64,000 bases of DNA from Pseudomonas brassicacearum subsp. neoaurantiaca (GCF_013608025.1 NZ_VDLV01000008.1:229084-293083); one strand, 5' to 3'; positions 51,072-62,001 are shown, numbered from the stretch's first letter. The notes: generated by a model from the letters alone, not told the origin. Translations and numbers: made by a program.

Positions 51072-52243
51072 CAGCGACTCTCCCTGGTACGTGCTTGCTG
51101 TTGCTGCAGGTCCGCCGCCGCGCGGGCATTGGCTTCATTGCTCGCGGCTGCCGCGCTGGTGGGTGGCGTGCCGGTATTGCGGCTGCCCTCGACCATCTTG
51201 TCCAGCGGCAGGTACAGCAGGTTGCTCTGGCCGTTCTTGTTGCCGGTCACGAGGACTTTGCTGGTGTTGCTGAAGACTTCCTGCATGGTGTCCAGGTACA
51301 GACGCTGGCGGGTCACTTCAGGGGCCTTGCGATACTCGGCGACCAGCTTGGTAAAGCGATCCGCCTCACCCTTGGCGCGTGAGACCACTTCGTCACGATA
51401 ACCGTTGGCATCCTCGATGATGCGCTGGGCCTGGCCACGGGCTTCCGGCACGACGCCGTTGGCATAGGTCTCGGCCTGGTTGCGCGACCGCTGCTCGTCT
51501 TCACGGGCGCGGATCACGTCATCGAAGGCTTCCTGCACTTCACGCGGTGCCGCTGCGCTCTGGACGTTGACCTGGGTGACGGTGATACCGGTGCGGTAGG
51601 TATCGAGGAAGCGTTGCAGGCGCTCCTTGATTTCGCTGGCCATCAGCTCACGGCCTTCGGTCAGCACCTGGTCCATGGCAGTGGAGCCCACCACATGGCG
51701 CAGGGCACTTTCAGTCGCATGTTGCAGGCTGATTTCCGGCTGATCGACGTTCAGCACGAAGTCCTGCAGGTTGGTGATCTTGTACTGCACGGTCAGCGGC
51801 ACCTCAACGATGTTCTCGTCTTCGGTCAGCATCTGGCCCTGCTTGGTGTAGGCACGCTCACGCGTGACGTTCTCCATGTACTTCTGGTCGATCGGCGGGA
51901 AATAGATGTTCAGACCCGGGCCGACGGTTTCGTAGTACTTGCCGAAGCGCAGCACCACGGCCTGCTCCTGCTCGTCCACGACATAAACCGCGCTGTACAG
52001 CCAGATCGCCGCGAGCACGACAAGGCCGATGCCGAGCAGGCCGAAACCACCGCCCTTGCCCGGACGGCTGCCGCCATCGTCACCGCGTTTCTTACCACCA
52101 CCGAACAAACCGTTCAGGCTTTCCTGCAGCTTGCGGAAGGCCTCGTCGAGATCCGGTGGTCCCTTGCGGTCGCCGTTGTTACGACGCTTGCCGCCCCAGG
52201 GATCCTGGTTATTCGAGTTGCCACCCGGCTCATTCCAAGCCAT
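51071..52243 (-). CDS. hflK: FtsH protease modulator HflK
   Basis: A 390-residue partner of HflC. The N-terminal part is Gly/Asn/Lys-rich and cytoplasmic (MAWNEPGGNSNNQDPWGGKR), followed by a membrane helix near 85-105 and the SPFH domain. Start MAWNEPGG is the standard one; the frame runs further upstream without family sequence. It lies 86 bases from hflX. Confidence 0.96.
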   Translation of the reverse strand: MAWNEPGGNSNNQDPWGGKRRNNGDRKGPPDLDEAFRKLQESLNGLFGGGKKRGDDGGSRPGKGGGFGLLGIGLVVLAAIWLYSAVYVVDEQEQAVVLRFGKYYETVGPGLNIYFPPIDQKYMENVTRERAYTKQGQMLTEDENIVEVPLTVQYKITNLQDFVLNVDQPEISLQHATESALRHVVGSTAMDQVLTEGRELMASEIKERLQRFLDTYRTGITVTQVNVQSAAAPREVQEAFDDVIRAREDEQRSRNQAETYANGVVPEARGQAQRIIEDANGYRDEVVSRAKGEADRFTKLVAEYRKAPEVTRQRLYLDTMQEVFSNTSKVLVTGNKNGQSNLLYLPLDKMVEGSRNTGTPPTSAAAASNEANARAAADLQQQQARTRESR

Positions 52244-52328
52244 AGCGCTCTCCATCTGATAAAGCAAAGACGCACCCACGGCGCGCCGGCCAATGCTACA
52301 GAATGCCTGACACAGCTTTCTCAGGCTT

Positions 52329-53630
52329 TTATTGCAAAGTGTGTTGCTCGATGAATTCCATCGGTTGCAGCCCTTCACGACTGACCAGTCGGTTCAGTTC
52401 CGACCGTGGCAGGCGAACGGCCAGCAGGCAAGCGCCTTCTTCGTCGTGTTCTTCTTTCTGTACCGCACCCAGCTCGAAAAACTGGGCACGCAGCCGGGCA
52501 AAACGCTGCGGCAGCTTCAGGGTGCCAACAAACAGGTCATCGCCCAGCAGCTCCGCCACGGCCTGCTTGAGCAGGTCCAGGCCGCTGCCATCACGGGCCG
52601 AGAGCCAGACCCGTTGCGGCTTGCCATCGGCATCGCGCTGGATCTGCGGCTCGACCCCTTCGAGCAAATCGAGTTTGTTGTATACCTCGAGGATCGGCAA
52701 GTCCTGGGCCCCGATCTCGCCCAGCACCACCATGACCTGCTCGATCTGCAGCATCCGGTCCGGCTCGGCGGCATCGATGACGTGCAGCAACAGGTCGGAG
52801 TTGCTCGACTCTTCGAGCGTAGCCCGGAAAGCCTCGACCAGTTTGTGCGGCAGGTGACGGATGAATCCCACGGTGTCGGCCAGCACGATCGGCCCGAGGT
52901 CGTCCAGGTCGAGCCGGCGCAGGGTCGGGTCGAGCGTGGCAAACAACTGGTCGGCGGCGTAGACGTCGGATTGGGTAACGTTATTGAACAGGGTCGATTT
53001 GCCGGCGTTGGTATACCCCACCAGTGAAACCGTCGGGATGTCGGCGCGCTTGCGGCCGCGTCGCGACTGCTCGCGCTGGCTGCGGACCTTCTCCAAGCGC
53101 CCCTTGATCTGGCGCAGGCGAACCCGCAACAGGCGCCGGTCGGTTTCAAGCTGGGTTTCACCCGGCCCGCGCAGGCCGATACCGCCCTTCTGCCGCTCAA
53201 GGTGAGTCCAGCCGCGAACCAGCCGCGTGCTCATGTGTTCAAGCTGGGCCAGTTCGACCTGCAGCTTGCCTTCATGGGTACGGGCACGTTGGGCGAAGAT
53301 ATCGAGAATCAGCCCGGTGCGGTCGATCACGCGACACTCGAAGACGCGCTCGAGGTTACGTTCCTGGCTGGGCGTAAGGATGTGGTTGAAGATCACCAGA
53401 TCGATATGCTCGGCCTTGACCAGGTCGCGCAACTCCTCGACCTTGCCGCTGCCGATCAGGAACTTGGCGGTTGGCCGATGACGCGGCACGTTGAAAAACG
53501 CGACGGTCTCGGCGCCGGCCGAAATTGCCAATTCCTGAAACTCCTGCGGATCTTCGCGCGCCTCAGGGTCCTGTCCTTCCAAGTGAACGAGAATAGTCCG
53601 CTCACCACCACTGTGGCGCTCAAAGAACAA
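52329..53630 (-). CDS. hflX: Ribosome-associated GTPase HflX
   Basis: A 433-residue GTPase that binds the 50S subunit and splits stalled ribosomes. The N-terminal glycine-rich HflX domain (about 1-180) holds GLRGPGETQLETDRRLL. The G domain has GYTNAGKSTLFN (G1), DTVGFIRHLP (G3) and NKLD (G4). The start is TTG, in MFFERHSGGERT, with a ribosome site of GGAG nearby; it lies 12 bases after hfq. The TTG start suggests low translation. Confidence 0.95.
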   Translation of the reverse strand: MFFERHSGGERTILVHLEGQDPEAREDPQEFQELAISAGAETVAFFNVPRHRPTAKFLIGSGKVEELRDLVKAEHIDLVIFNHILTPSQERNLERVFECRVIDRTGLILDIFAQRARTHEGKLQVELAQLEHMSTRLVRGWTHLERQKGGIGLRGPGETQLETDRRLLRVRLRQIKGRLEKVRSQREQSRRGRKRADIPTVSLVGYTNAGKSTLFNNVTQSDVYAADQLFATLDPTLRRLDLDDLGPIVLADTVGFIRHLPHKLVEAFRATLEESSNSDLLLHVIDAAEPDRMLQIEQVMVVLGEIGAQDLPILEVYNKLDLLEGVEPQIQRDADGKPQRVWLSARDGSGLDLLKQAVAELLGDDLFVGTLKLPQRFARLRAQFFELGAVQKEEHDEEGACLLAVRLPRSELNRLVSREGLQPMEFIEQHTLQ

Positions 53631-53642
53631 AGGAGGCTCCTA

Positions 53643-53903
53643 TCAGGCGTTACCCGGTTCAGCGTCACCGCCTTCGGATTCGGTTGCGCTAGGCAGGCGA
53701 ATCGGACGAACCGGCACCACTGTCGAGATAGCGTGCTTGTAGACCATTTGGCTGACGGTGTTTTTCAGCAGGATGACGAATTGGTCGAAAGACTCGATCG
53801 TGCCTTGCAGTTTGATCCCGTTGACCAGATAGATGGACACCCCAACTTTCTCTTTACGTAAAGTGTTCAAGTAAGGGTCTTGTAGCGAATGCCCTTTTGA
53901 CAT
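53643..53903 (-). CDS. hfq: RNA chaperone Hfq
   Basis: An 86-residue Sm-like protein, hexameric, that pairs small RNAs with mRNAs and binds A-rich sites with Crc. [20 protein letters not shown] gives the proximal Q8/K-type residues, and [10 protein letters not shown] is the second Sm motif. The C-terminal tail is short and acidic, as in pseudomonads. AGGAG precedes the ATG at eight bases. Lies between miaA and hflX. Confidence 0.98.
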   Translation of the reverse strand: MSKGHSLQDPYLNTLRKEKVGVSIYLVNGIKLQGTIESFDQFVILLKNTVSQMVYKHAISTVVPVRPIRLPSATESEGGDAEPGNA

Positions 53904-53994
53904 GTGCCGCACTCCTTTAAGGATCAATTATAAAATTCGGAATCAGATGGCTTGGGCCGTCACACCCCCAAGGATAGACGGCAATTGCAAGGAC

Positions 53995-54966
53995 TCAGCT
54001 CAATATGGAGATGGTCCCGAGGTATTTCAAGGCGCGTGGCAGATTGTCGCAATCAAGACTGTCGAGCCAATGCAGGTCAGTCCAGCTGCGCAGCCAGGTG
54101 AACTGGCGCTTCGCCAATTGACGCGTGGCGATAATCCCCCGCTCGCGCATCTCGGCTGACGTCAGCTTGCCGTCCAGGTAGTCCCAGACTTGTCGATAAC
54201 CCACCGCACGTATAGACGGCAACCCGGCATGCAGGTCACTTCGCTCACGCAGGGCTACGACCTCGTCTATGAATCCCTGTTCCAACATTAATGTGAATCT
54301 TTGTTCAATTCGCCGATGCAGCACTTGCCGGTCCGCCGGAGCGATGGCCAGATTCGCGACAGTATAGGGCAATTGTTGCAGTCCCGAAGCGGCTGCTTCA
54401 GTACTTTGCGCAGATTGTCGTTGCCGCAGCGCCGTCATGCTCTGGCCACTGACCCGATAAACCTCCAGCGCCCGGCTGAGCCGCTGCGGGTCGTTGGGAT
54501 GAATGCGCGCAGCGGACTCGGGGTCGATGGCCGCCAATTGTTCATGCAGGACTTGCCAACCAAGGCGCGCAGCCTCTTCTTCGATCTGCGCGCGCACCTC
54601 GGGATCGGCCGCCGGCATGTCCGCCAACCCATCGACCAAGGCCTTGTAATAGAGCATGGTGCCGCCCACCAGCAGCGGAATCTTGCCCCGCGCGGTGATA
54701 TCGGCCATGGCCTGGAGTGCATCACGCCGAAAATCCGCCGCCGAGTAGGCTTCGGCCGGGTCGAGGATGTCGATCAGGCGATGGGGAAACTCGGCCAGCA
54801 GTTCTTTCGATGGCTTGGCGGTGCCGATGTCCATGCCGCGATAGACCAGCGCCGAATCGACGCTGATCAGTTCGCAGGGCAGGACCTTGGTCAATTCGAT
54901 GGCCAGGTCGGTCTTGCCGGCGGCCGTCGGCCCCATCAGGAAAATCGCGGGTGGCAACTGGCTCAT
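53995..54966 (-). CDS. miaA: tRNA dimethylallyltransferase MiaA
   Basis: Adds the isopentenyl group to A37 of tRNAs that read UNN codons. 323 residues from [25 protein letters not shown], with the P-loop GPTAAGKT at 12-19, [16 protein letters not shown], and the tRNA-binding segment [15 protein letters not shown]. Its ATG overlaps the mutL stop (ATGA). Placed before hfq as in most gammaproteobacteria. Confidence 0.97.
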   Translation of the reverse strand: MSQLPPAIFLMGPTAAGKTDLAIELTKVLPCELISVDSALVYRGMDIGTAKPSKELLAEFPHRLIDILDPAEAYSAADFRRDALQAMADITARGKIPLLVGGTMLYYKALVDGLADMPAADPEVRAQIEEEAARLGWQVLHEQLAAIDPESAARIHPNDPQRLSRALEVYRVSGQSMTALRQRQSAQSTEAAASGLQQLPYTVANLAIAPADRQVLHRRIEQRFTLMLEQGFIDEVVALRERSDLHAGLPSIRAVGYRQVWDYLDGKLTSAEMRERGIIATRQLAKRQFTWLRSWTDLHWLDSLDCDNLPRALKYLGTISILS

Positions 54967-56879
54967 CAACGACCGCGCAAAAACAGTTTGTCCAAGTCGT
55001 CCAGGCCCAGCTGGGTCCAGGTCGGCCGGCCATGGTTGCATTGGCCACTGCGCTCGGTGTTTTCCATGTCCCGCAGCAGACCGTTCATTTCCGGCAGGGC
55101 CAGGCGCCGATTCGCGCGGATCGCGCCGTGGCAGGCCATGGTGCCGAGCAATTCGTTCAAGTGCGCCTGGATCCGGTCGCTGGTGCCATATTCCATCAGG
55201 TCCGCCAGCACGTCGCTGACCAGGCGATTGGCCTCGGCCTGTTTCAACAAGGCCGGGATCTGCCGGATCGCCAGGGTTTCCGGGCCCAGGCGCTGCAATT
55301 CAAAGCCCAGGCGCTGGAACCAGCTCACGTGTTCTTCGGCGCAATCGGCTTCACGCTGGCTGACGGCCAGGGATTCGGGGACGAGCAGCGGTTGGCCGCT
55401 CAAGCCTTCGCTGGCCATGGCGATCTTCAATCGCTCGTACATGATCCGCTCATGGGCGGCGTGCATGTCCACCAGGACCAGGCCTTGGGCGTTCTCGGAA
55501 AGGATGTAAATGCCTTTGAGCTGCGCCAGGGCATAGCCCAGCGGCGGAATGTCGCCCTGGCCGTCGGGCAACGCCGTCGCCGCGGTTTCAGGCAAAGGCT
55601 TGAAGAACTCGCGATACGCCGCCTGGGCCTCGGCCGCCGGCACGTTCGACTGTGGACGTGGCGTGTATTGATATTGATAACCGCTGCCGGCGCCGCTTCC
55701 AGCGGCGTTGTAGCTCGGTTGGGGCTGAGGTTGCTCCAGCAGCGCATGGGCGGCCAGACGCATCTCGCCTTGAGGCCCGAATTCGCCTGCTTCCAATCCC
55801 GTTGGCCGGACCATGCCCGCCACCGTTGCCGGCGCCGACAATTGGTCTTCGGGCCGCACGTCACCCAACGCGCGGTGCAAGGTGCCATAAAGGAAATCGT
55901 GGACCATGCGCCCGTCACGGAAACGTACTTCGTGCTTGGTCGGGTGCACGTTGACGTCCACCACTGAAGGATCCACTTCGAAAAACAGCACGAAGGTCGG
56001 ATGCCGACCGTTGAACAGCACATCGCGATAAGCCTGGCGCACCGCGTGAGCCACCAGTTTGTCGCGCACCGCACGGCCGTTCACGTAGAAATATTGCAGA
56101 TCCGCCTGGCTGCGGGAAAACGTCGGCAAACCGACCCAGCCCCACAGGTGCAAGCCATTGCGCTCCACCTCGATGGGCAACGCCTGCTCCAGGAACCCCG
56201 CGCCGCACACCGCCCCCACGCGCCGGGCGCGGGCCGCATCGTCGCGAGCTTCGTGCAGGCTAAGGATGGTCTTGCCGTTGTGGCGCAGATGAAAGGCCAC
56301 GTCAAAACGCGCCAGGGCCAGGCGCTTGATGACTTCTTGCAGGTGATCGAATTCGGTTTTCTCGGCCTTGAGAAACTTGCGCCGGGCCGGGGTGTTGAAA
56401 AACAGGTCGCGCACTTCCACCGAAGTGCCCACCGGATGGGCGGCGGGCTGTACGTGCGAAGCCATGTCACGGCCTTCGGTCTCGACCTGCCAGGCCTGGT
56501 CGGCGTCACGGGTGCGGGACGTGAGGGTCAGGCGCGACACCGAGCTGATCGATGCCAGCGCCTCGCCACGAAAGCCCAGGCTCATGACCCGTTCGAGGTC
56601 TTCCAAGTCGCGGATCTTGCTGGTGGCGTGACGCGCCAGGGCCAGCGGCAGGTCATCGGCGGGAATGCCGCGACCGTCGTCACGCACCCGCAGCAACTTT
56701 ACGCCGCCCTGTTCGACATCCACATCGATGCGCTTGGCGCCGGAGTCGAGGCTGTTTTCCAGCAACTCCTTGATCACCGACGCCGGACGCTCGACCACCT
56801 CACCGGCGGCGATCTGGTTCGCCAGCCGGGGGCTGAGCAGCTCGATACGGGCGTTGCTGCCGATCGCTTCGTCGCTCAT
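54966..56879 (-). CDS. mutL: DNA mismatch repair protein MutL
   Basis: A 637-residue mismatch repair protein. The GHKL ATPase domain includes [34 protein letters not shown] and [14 protein letters not shown] proline/glutamine-rich linker (about 345-440) leads to the C-terminal dimer domain. [12 protein letters not shown] at 471-482 matches the DQHA-x2-E-x4-E endonuclease motif with Met for Gln, so this MutL may nick DNA itself, as expected for a species lacking MutH. Overlaps amiB and miaA by ATGA. Confidence 0.96.
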   Translation of the reverse strand: MSDEAIGSNARIELLSPRLANQIAAGEVVERPASVIKELLENSLDSGAKRIDVDVEQGGVKLLRVRDDGRGIPADDLPLALARHATSKIRDLEDLERVMSLGFRGEALASISSVSRLTLTSRTRDADQAWQVETEGRDMASHVQPAAHPVGTSVEVRDLFFNTPARRKFLKAEKTEFDHLQEVIKRLALARFDVAFHLRHNGKTILSLHEARDDAARARRVGAVCGAGFLEQALPIEVERNGLHLWGWVGLPTFSRSQADLQYFYVNGRAVRDKLVAHAVRQAYRDVLFNGRHPTFVLFFEVDPSVVDVNVHPTKHEVRFRDGRMVHDFLYGTLHRALGDVRPEDQLSAPATVAGMVRPTGLEAGEFGPQGEMRLAAHALLEQPQPQPSYNAAGSGAGSGYQYQYTPRPQSNVPAAEAQAAYREFFKPLPETAATALPDGQGDIPPLGYALAQLKGIYILSENAQGLVLVDMHAAHERIMYERLKIAMASEGLSGQPLLVPESLAVSQREADCAEEHVSWFQRLGFELQRLGPETLAIRQIPALLKQAEANRLVSDVLADLMEYGTSDRIQAHLNELLGTMACHGAIRANRRLALPEMNGLLRDMENTERSGQCNHGRPTWTQLGLDDLDKLFLRGR

Positions 56880-58306
56880 TGCTTGACCGCCACTTCGTTG
56901 CCCGGAATGGTCAGGGTCTGGCCAATCTTGAGCTCATCGCTCTTCAGATTGTTGGCGCTGCGCAAGGTGGCGGGCGACACCTGGTAGCGCACCGCGATCA
57001 TCGCCAGGGTTTCGCCCGGACTGACCCGGTGGTCCCGTGGCCCCTGGGCGATCTTGCCGGAGTCCCGCAGCCAGGCGATGTAGGTGCCCGGCGGTGGATT
57101 CTGCTGGAAGAACTGCCGCACGCCGCTGCTGATGGAGCGGGCCAAGGCCTGCTGATGGCTCGACGACGACAGCTTCGAGGCTTCGTTGGCGTTGGAGATG
57201 AACCCGGTTTCCACCAGGATCGATGGGATGTCCGGAGATTTAAGCACCATGAACCCGGCCTGCTCGACGCGCTGCTTGTGCAACGGCGTGACGCGACCGA
57301 TGTTGCTCAGGACCTTCTGGCCGACGTTCAGGCTGGAGGTCAACGAGGCGGTCATCGACAAATCGAGCAATACACCGGCAAGCATCCGGTCCTTGTCGTC
57401 GAGGCTGACGTTGCCGGCACCGCCGATCAGGTCGGAACGGTTTTCGCTGTCGGCCAGCCAACGCGCGGTCTCGGAGGTCGCGCCACGGTCGGACAAGGCA
57501 AACACCGAAGCACCGAACGCGGCGGCGGAAGGCGCGGCGTCGGCGTGAATGGAAACGAACAGGTCGGCGCCTTTCTTGCGGGCGATTTCGGTACGACCGC
57601 GCAACGGGATGAAATAGTCGCCCGTGCGGGTCAATTCGGCGCGGAAACCTTTCATGCCGTTGACCTGGCGCTGCAGTTCACGGGCGATGGACAGCACCAC
57701 GTCTTTTTCGCGCTGTCCACGCGAGCCCGAGGCGCCCGGGTCTTCACCACCGTGGCCGGCGTCGATAACAACGATGATGTCGCGCTTGCCGGCCGGTGCC
57801 GGTGGCAGCTTGATCGCAGGTTCGGTCGGCGTCACCGGAACCGCAGGCACCGTGGCGACATTGGTCGGCGGCGGTGGCGGTGGCGCGGCGTCGGCCGGGT
57901 TGTCGAACAGATCGACCACCAGCCGGTTGCCGTACTGGGCGTTCGGGGCCAGGGTAAAGCTCTTGGGTGTAACGGCTTTTTTCAGGTCGATGACCACCCG
58001 CAGGTCGGTCGGCGTACGCTGGGCCGAGCGCATCGCGGTAATCGGCGTGTTGGCGGTCGGCACGTTCAGCGGTGCGCCCAGGGAGGCACCGTTGATGTCG
58101 ATCACCAGGCGATCCGGGGCGCTCAGGGTGAATACGCTGTGCTGAACCGGGCCTGTCAGGTCGAACACCAGCCGGGTATTATCCGGCGCCCGCCACAGGC
58201 GAACGCTGTTGACCTTTGTCTCAGCCACAGCATCGACGGCCAGTGCCGTAAGCAACAGTCCTACGACAGCAACCACCGCGCGAAAGCGCATATCAAACCC
58301 CATCAT
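56876..58306 (-). CDS. amiB: N-acetylmuramoyl-L-alanine amidase AmiB
   Basis: A periplasmic cell-division amidase of 476 residues. A signal peptide ([23 protein letters not shown], starting at residue 6) is followed by an AMIN domain (about 30-130), a Pro-rich linker, an Amidase_3 zinc domain (about 175-400, with [16 protein letters not shown] and LVETGF) and a LysM domain (about 428-472). ATGs at 58306, 58303 and 58291 are all possible; the last removes five residues before the signal. EnvC/NlpD-type activators are not nearby. Confidence 0.94.
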   Translation of the reverse strand: MMGFDMRFRAVVAVVGLLLTALAVDAVAETKVNSVRLWRAPDNTRLVFDLTGPVQHSVFTLSAPDRLVIDINGASLGAPLNVPTANTPITAMRSAQRTPTDLRVVIDLKKAVTPKSFTLAPNAQYGNRLVVDLFDNPADAAPPPPPPTNVATVPAVPVTPTEPAIKLPPAPAGKRDIIVVIDAGHGGEDPGASGSRGQREKDVVLSIARELQRQVNGMKGFRAELTRTGDYFIPLRGRTEIARKKGADLFVSIHADAAPSAAAFGASVFALSDRGATSETARWLADSENRSDLIGGAGNVSLDDKDRMLAGVLLDLSMTASLTSSLNVGQKVLSNIGRVTPLHKQRVEQAGFMVLKSPDIPSILVETGFISNANEASKLSSSSHQQALARSISSGVRQFFQQNPPPGTYIAWLRDSGKIAQGPRDHRVSPGETLAMIAVRYQVSPATLRSANNLKSDELKIGQTLTIPGNEVAVKQ

Positions 58307-58310
58307 CTAA

Positions 58311-58778
58311 TTAGTTTTCCAAAGCCAAGGCGGCACACCACGACTCGCCACGCGAGCCTTGCGGTGTCAGTTTCAACGAACGCCCGCCGTTCTGCGCGCC
58401 AATGGTAATGGTCAGGTCGGGCTTTGGCAAAAAGCCTGCACCCTTCTGGGGCCATTCGATCAGGCACAAGGCGTCATCTTCGAAATAGTCGCGGATGCCG
58501 AGGAACTCCAGCTCTTCGGGATCCACCAGTCGGTACAGGTCGAAATGGAAGGCCCGGACGTCGCCGATCTCGTAGGGCTCGACCAAGGTGAACGTAGGAC
58601 TCTTGACCGAACCGACGTGTCCGAGACCGCGAATGATGCCACGGGACAGGGTTGTCTTCCCTGCGCCCAGGTCGCCTTCGAGGAAGATCAGGCCATGGCC
58701 TGCGGTGATCTGCGCGATGCGGGCACCAAATTGTGTCATGGCTTGTTCGTCCGCCACGTACAGGGTTACTTCAGACAC
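58311..58778 (-). CDS. tsaE: tRNA threonylcarbamoyladenosine biosynthesis ATPase TsaE
   Basis: A 155-residue ATPase needed with TsaB and TsaD for t6A37 on tRNAs reading ANN codons. P-loop EGDLGAGKTTLSRG is at 34-47, SPTFTLVEPY is the switch region, and HFDLYRL is the Walker B part. The start is GTG (VSEVTLYVADEQ), after GGAG, and overlaps the end of nnrD by 13 bases. The stop is four bases before amiB. Confidence 0.95.
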   Translation of the reverse strand: MSEVTLYVADEQAMTQFGARIAQITAGHGLIFLEGDLGAGKTTLSRGIIRGLGHVGSVKSPTFTLVEPYEIGDVRAFHFDLYRLVDPEELEFLGIRDYFEDDALCLIEWPQKGAGFLPKPDLTITIGAQNGGRSLKLTPQGSRGESWCAALALEN

Positions 58779-60265
58779 GGTGATTGCTCCTCCAACAACT
58801 GACGAATGGCCGGGATCAGATCGGTCGCCGCCAATCCCCGGCCCGAGCGACCGACCTGGACGCCGGCATTGGCATGCAGCCAGACCGCCAGGCAGGCGGC
58901 CTCGAAATCTTCCATTCCCTGCGCCAGCAAGGCGCCGACCACCCCGGCGAGCACATCCCCCAGGCCGGCAGTGGCCATGGCCGGATGGCCCTCGCCGCAG
59001 ACCGCCAGACGGCCATCCGGGCTGGCGATGAGGCTGCCGGCGCCCTTGAGGATCACGGTGGCTGCGTATTTTTTGCTCAACGCATGGGCCGCCGCCGGGC
59101 GATCGGCCTGCACTTGAGCGGTGGATATTCCCAGCAACCGTGCGGCTTCGCCCGGATGCGGGGTGATGACGCATTGCTCGGGCAGGCTGACCGCGCCGCC
59201 GCTCAGCAAGTTCAGCGCGTCGGCATCCCACACCTGGGGCAACGACGCGTTGGCCGCCGCCGACAGCAGGCTACGTCCCCAGGCGGCCTGGCCCAGGCCC
59301 GGGCCGACCACCAATACGCTGGCTTGCTTGAGCAAGCCCATCAACTGGTTCGCCGAATGGGTGCCCTGCACCATCACTTCCGGCAAACGCATCAGCGCCG
59401 AGGCCACGTGTTCGCTGCGGGTCGCCATCGAAACCATGCCCGCGCCACAGCGCAGGGCGCTTTCAGCGCTCATCTGGATCGCACCGCCAAATCCCCGGTC
59501 GCCGCCGATCAACAGCACATGACCGAACTTGCCTTTGTGGGATGTGGGGGCTCGAGGCGTCAGACGCGGCAAATTATGTGGCAAGAGCAATCGAGCGCTG
59601 GCAGGCGCCGATTCAACCAGGTCAGGGTCCGCGCGCAGATCGTTGAACGCCAACTCGCCCACCCGATCCGCTGCATCCCCGGTGAACAGGCCAAGCTTGA
59701 GGCCAATGAACGTCACGGTCAGGTCAGCCGCCACCGCGGTCCCCAGCACCTTGCCGGTGTCTGTACACAAGCCAGAGGGAATATCCACTGCCGCCACCGG
59801 CAAACCGCTGACATTGATCGTATCGATCGCCCGGACATACGGTTCGCGCACTTCGCCAGTCGTCCCCGTGCCAAGCAATGCGTCGAGCAACACACCGCGC
59901 AGCTCAGCGTCGTCCGCCCAGGGCTCCACCGGCACACCCACCGCCACGGCCTCGGCATGGGCGTTGGCGGCGTCACCCAGCAAGCGCCGGGGCTCGCCCA
60001 CCGCCAGCACCCGCACCGACCAACCGGCACGGCGGGCCAAGGCGGCCACCAGATAACCATCACCGGCATTGTTGCCGTGGCCGGCCAACACGGTCAGTTC
60101 GGTCGCTTCGGGCCAGCGCCGGACGATCGCTCGCCAAGTGGCGCGGGCGGCACGCTGCATCAATTCGAAGCCGCTGGTACCCGCCGCAATCAGTTGTGCA
60201 TCGAGGGCCCGGACCTGCGCGGCGCTGTACAGCGCGTCGGGAAAATCATCTTTAGTGTGCGGCAT
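58766..60265 (-). CDS. nnrD: Bifunctional NAD(P)H-hydrate repair enzyme NnrE/NnrD
   Basis: A 499-residue fusion that repairs hydrated NAD(P)H. The N-terminal epimerase domain (about 10-225) has AGHGNNAGDGYLVAALARRAG and DIPSGLCTDTG. The C-terminal ADP-dependent dehydratase (about 240-490) has GHVLLIGGDRGFGGA, TPHPGEAARLL, LKGAGSLIASPDGRL and GHPAMATAGLGDVLAG. Start MPHTKDDFP was chosen because the family begins here; the frame extends upstream. Divergent from queG, with 63 bases between. Confidence 0.95.
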   Translation of the reverse strand: MPHTKDDFPDALYSAAQVRALDAQLIAAGTSGFELMQRAARATWRAIVRRWPEATELTVLAGHGNNAGDGYLVAALARRAGWSVRVLAVGEPRRLLGDAANAHAEAVAVGVPVEPWADDAELRGVLLDALLGTGTTGEVREPYVRAIDTINVSGLPVAAVDIPSGLCTDTGKVLGTAVAADLTVTFIGLKLGLFTGDAADRVGELAFNDLRADPDLVESAPASARLLLPHNLPRLTPRAPTSHKGKFGHVLLIGGDRGFGGAIQMSAESALRCGAGMVSMATRSEHVASALMRLPEVMVQGTHSANQLMGLLKQASVLVVGPGLGQAAWGRSLLSAAANASLPQVWDADALNLLSGGAVSLPEQCVITPHPGEAARLLGISTAQVQADRPAAAHALSKKYAATVILKGAGSLIASPDGRLAVCGEGHPAMATAGLGDVLAGVVGALLAQGMEDFEAACLAVWLHANAGVQVGRSGRGLAATDLIPAIRQLLEEQSPCLK

Positions 60266-60328
60266 GCGTCTTCGGGCTCCGATGTCTGGCAGAATTATAC
60301 GCATCTCAGCTCCGGTTTCTCTCGCCTC

Positions 60329-61408
60329 ATGCCTGCCATTCCCACAGACCTTGCCACCCTCGCCCAATCCATCAAGGACTGGGGCCGCGAACTGGGTTTC
60401 CAGCAGGTCGGCATCAGCGGCCTGGACCTTGCCGAGCACGAGCAACACCTACAGCGCTGGCTCGAGGCCGGCTACCACGGCGAAATGGACTACATGGGCG
60501 CCCACGGCAGCAAGCGTTCGCACCCGGACGAACTGGTACCCGGCACATTGCGCGTGGTGTCCCTGCGCATGGATTACCTGCCAGGCGACACACAAATGGC
60601 GCAATTACTTGCAGAACCGGAAAAAGCCTACGTCTCGCGTTATGCGTTGGGCCGCGATTACCACAAATTGATCCGTAAGCGGGTGCAGCAACTGGCCGAA
60701 AAAATCCAGTCGGTCATCGGCCCTTTCGGCTACCGCGCCTTCGTCGACAGCGCGCCGGTGCTGGAAAAAGCCATTGCCGAGCAGGCCGGGCTGGGCTGGA
60801 TCGGCAAAAACACCCTGGTATTGAACCGCAAGGCGGGCAGTTATTTTTTCCTCAGCGAGCTGTTTGTCGATCTGCCGCTGCCGGTGGATCCGCCCCACGG
60901 CACCGAGCACTGCGGAAAATGCACCGCCTGCCTGGACATCTGCCCTACCAATGCTTTCGTCGGGCCCTACATGCTCGATGCACGTCGGTGCATTTCCTAC
61001 CTGACCATCGAACTGAAGAACGCCATCCCGGAAGACTTGCGGCCACTGATCGGCAACCGGGTGTTCGGCTGCGATGACTGCCAGATCGTCTGTCCGTGGA
61101 ACCGCTTCGCCCGGCCATCCGGCGAGAGCGACTTCAAGCCGCGGCACAACCTGGACAACGCCGGACTGGCGGAGCTGTTCCTGTGGGACGAGGAAAAATT
61201 CCTCAGCAGCACCGAAGGTTCGCCCTTGCGTCGCGCCGGTTACGAACGCTGGTTGCGCAACCTGGCGGTAGGCCTGGGCAATGCGCCGTCAACGATTCCC
61301 GTACTGCAAGCGCTGGAGGCGCGGCGCGACTATCCATCGGAACTGGTGCGCGAGCATGTGGAATGGGCGTTGCGCCAGCATGCCGAGCGTCAGACTTCGT
61401 CGTTGTAG
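60329..61408 (+). CDS. queG: Epoxyqueuosine reductase QueG
   Basis: Last step of queuosine synthesis in tRNA: reduces epoxyqueuosine with cobalamin. 359 residues from MPAIPTDLATLAQSIK. It has the cobalamin-binding N-terminal part, two iron-sulphur motifs CGKCTACLDICP and CDDCQIVCPW, and a HEAT-like C-terminus. The frame continues far upstream, but that part is antisense to nnrD. Its end overlaps the convergent TRIC-like gene by 19 bases. Confidence 0.96.
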   Translation: MPAIPTDLATLAQSIKDWGRELGFQQVGISGLDLAEHEQHLQRWLEAGYHGEMDYMGAHGSKRSHPDELVPGTLRVVSLRMDYLPGDTQMAQLLAEPEKAYVSRYALGRDYHKLIRKRVQQLAEKIQSVIGPFGYRAFVDSAPVLEKAIAEQAGLGWIGKNTLVLNRKAGSYFFLSELFVDLPLPVDPPHGTEHCGKCTACLDICPTNAFVGPYMLDARRCISYLTIELKNAIPEDLRPLIGNRVFGCDDCQIVCPWNRFARPSGESDFKPRHNLDNAGLAELFLWDEEKFLSSTEGSPLRRAGYERWLRNLAVGLGNAPSTIPVLQALEARRDYPSELVREHVEWALRQHAERQTSSL

Positions 61409-62001
61409 ACGAACTTCGGCATTTCCCAATGAAAGCGGATTGCCAGGAGCCTCAGCAGAAAACCGCCGAACAAAGTAATGAGGATCGCCTGTTCATTCGG
61501 CAGTTGCAGGAACACACACAGCAGATAACACCACGCCGCGGCAAACGAGACGCTCGCGTAGAGCTCCCGGCGGAAGATCAGCGGAATATCGTTACAGAAG
61601 ATATCCCGCAAGATGCCGCCAAACACACCGGTAATCACGCCGCTGACCGAGGCCACCAACATGCCATGGCCCATTTCCAGTGCGGTCATGCAGCCGATCA
61701 GCGTGAACGCCACCAACCCCACGGCATCGAGCACCAGGAACAACGAGCGCAGATGGCGCATCCAGCGCGCCAGGAACACCGTGAGCATCGCCGCCGCGGT
61801 GGTCAGCACCAGGTATTCCGGGTGCTTGACCCAAGTCAGCGGGTAATGCCCGAGCAGCACGTCGCGAACCGAGCCGCCACCCAGCGCCGTGACACAGGCG
61901 ATCAGCACCACGCCGAACCAATCCATGCCCCGCCGCCCGGCGGACAGCGCGCCGGTCATGGCTTCGGCGGTAATGGCGATCAGATACAGCATCAGCAACA
62001 T
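61390..62001 (-). CDS. TRIC/UPF0126-family membrane protein
   Basis: A 203-residue membrane protein with about seven helices in two repeated halves, each with a GG-x-RD turn: GGGSVRDVLLGHYP and FGGILRDIFCNDIPLI. These are hallmarks of UPF0126/YadS proteins related to TRIC cation channels. Potassium or glycine transport has been suggested for relatives, not shown here. AAGGA lies upstream. The 3' end overlaps queG. Confidence 0.9.
   Translation of the reverse strand: MLLMLYLIAITAEAMTGALSAGRRGMDWFGVVLIACVTALGGGSVRDVLLGHYPLTWVKHPEYLVLTTAAAMLTVFLARWMRHLRSLFLVLDAVGLVAFTLIGCMTALEMGHGMLVASVSGVITGVFGGILRDIFCNDIPLIFRRELYASVSFAAAWCYLLCVFLQLPNEQAILITLFGGFLLRLLAIRFHWEMPKFVYNDEV

Noticed and set aside
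58784..60328. Long plus-strand extension of queG
   Set aside because: The 5' part is antisense to nnrD; the family N-terminus and conserved size begin at 60329.
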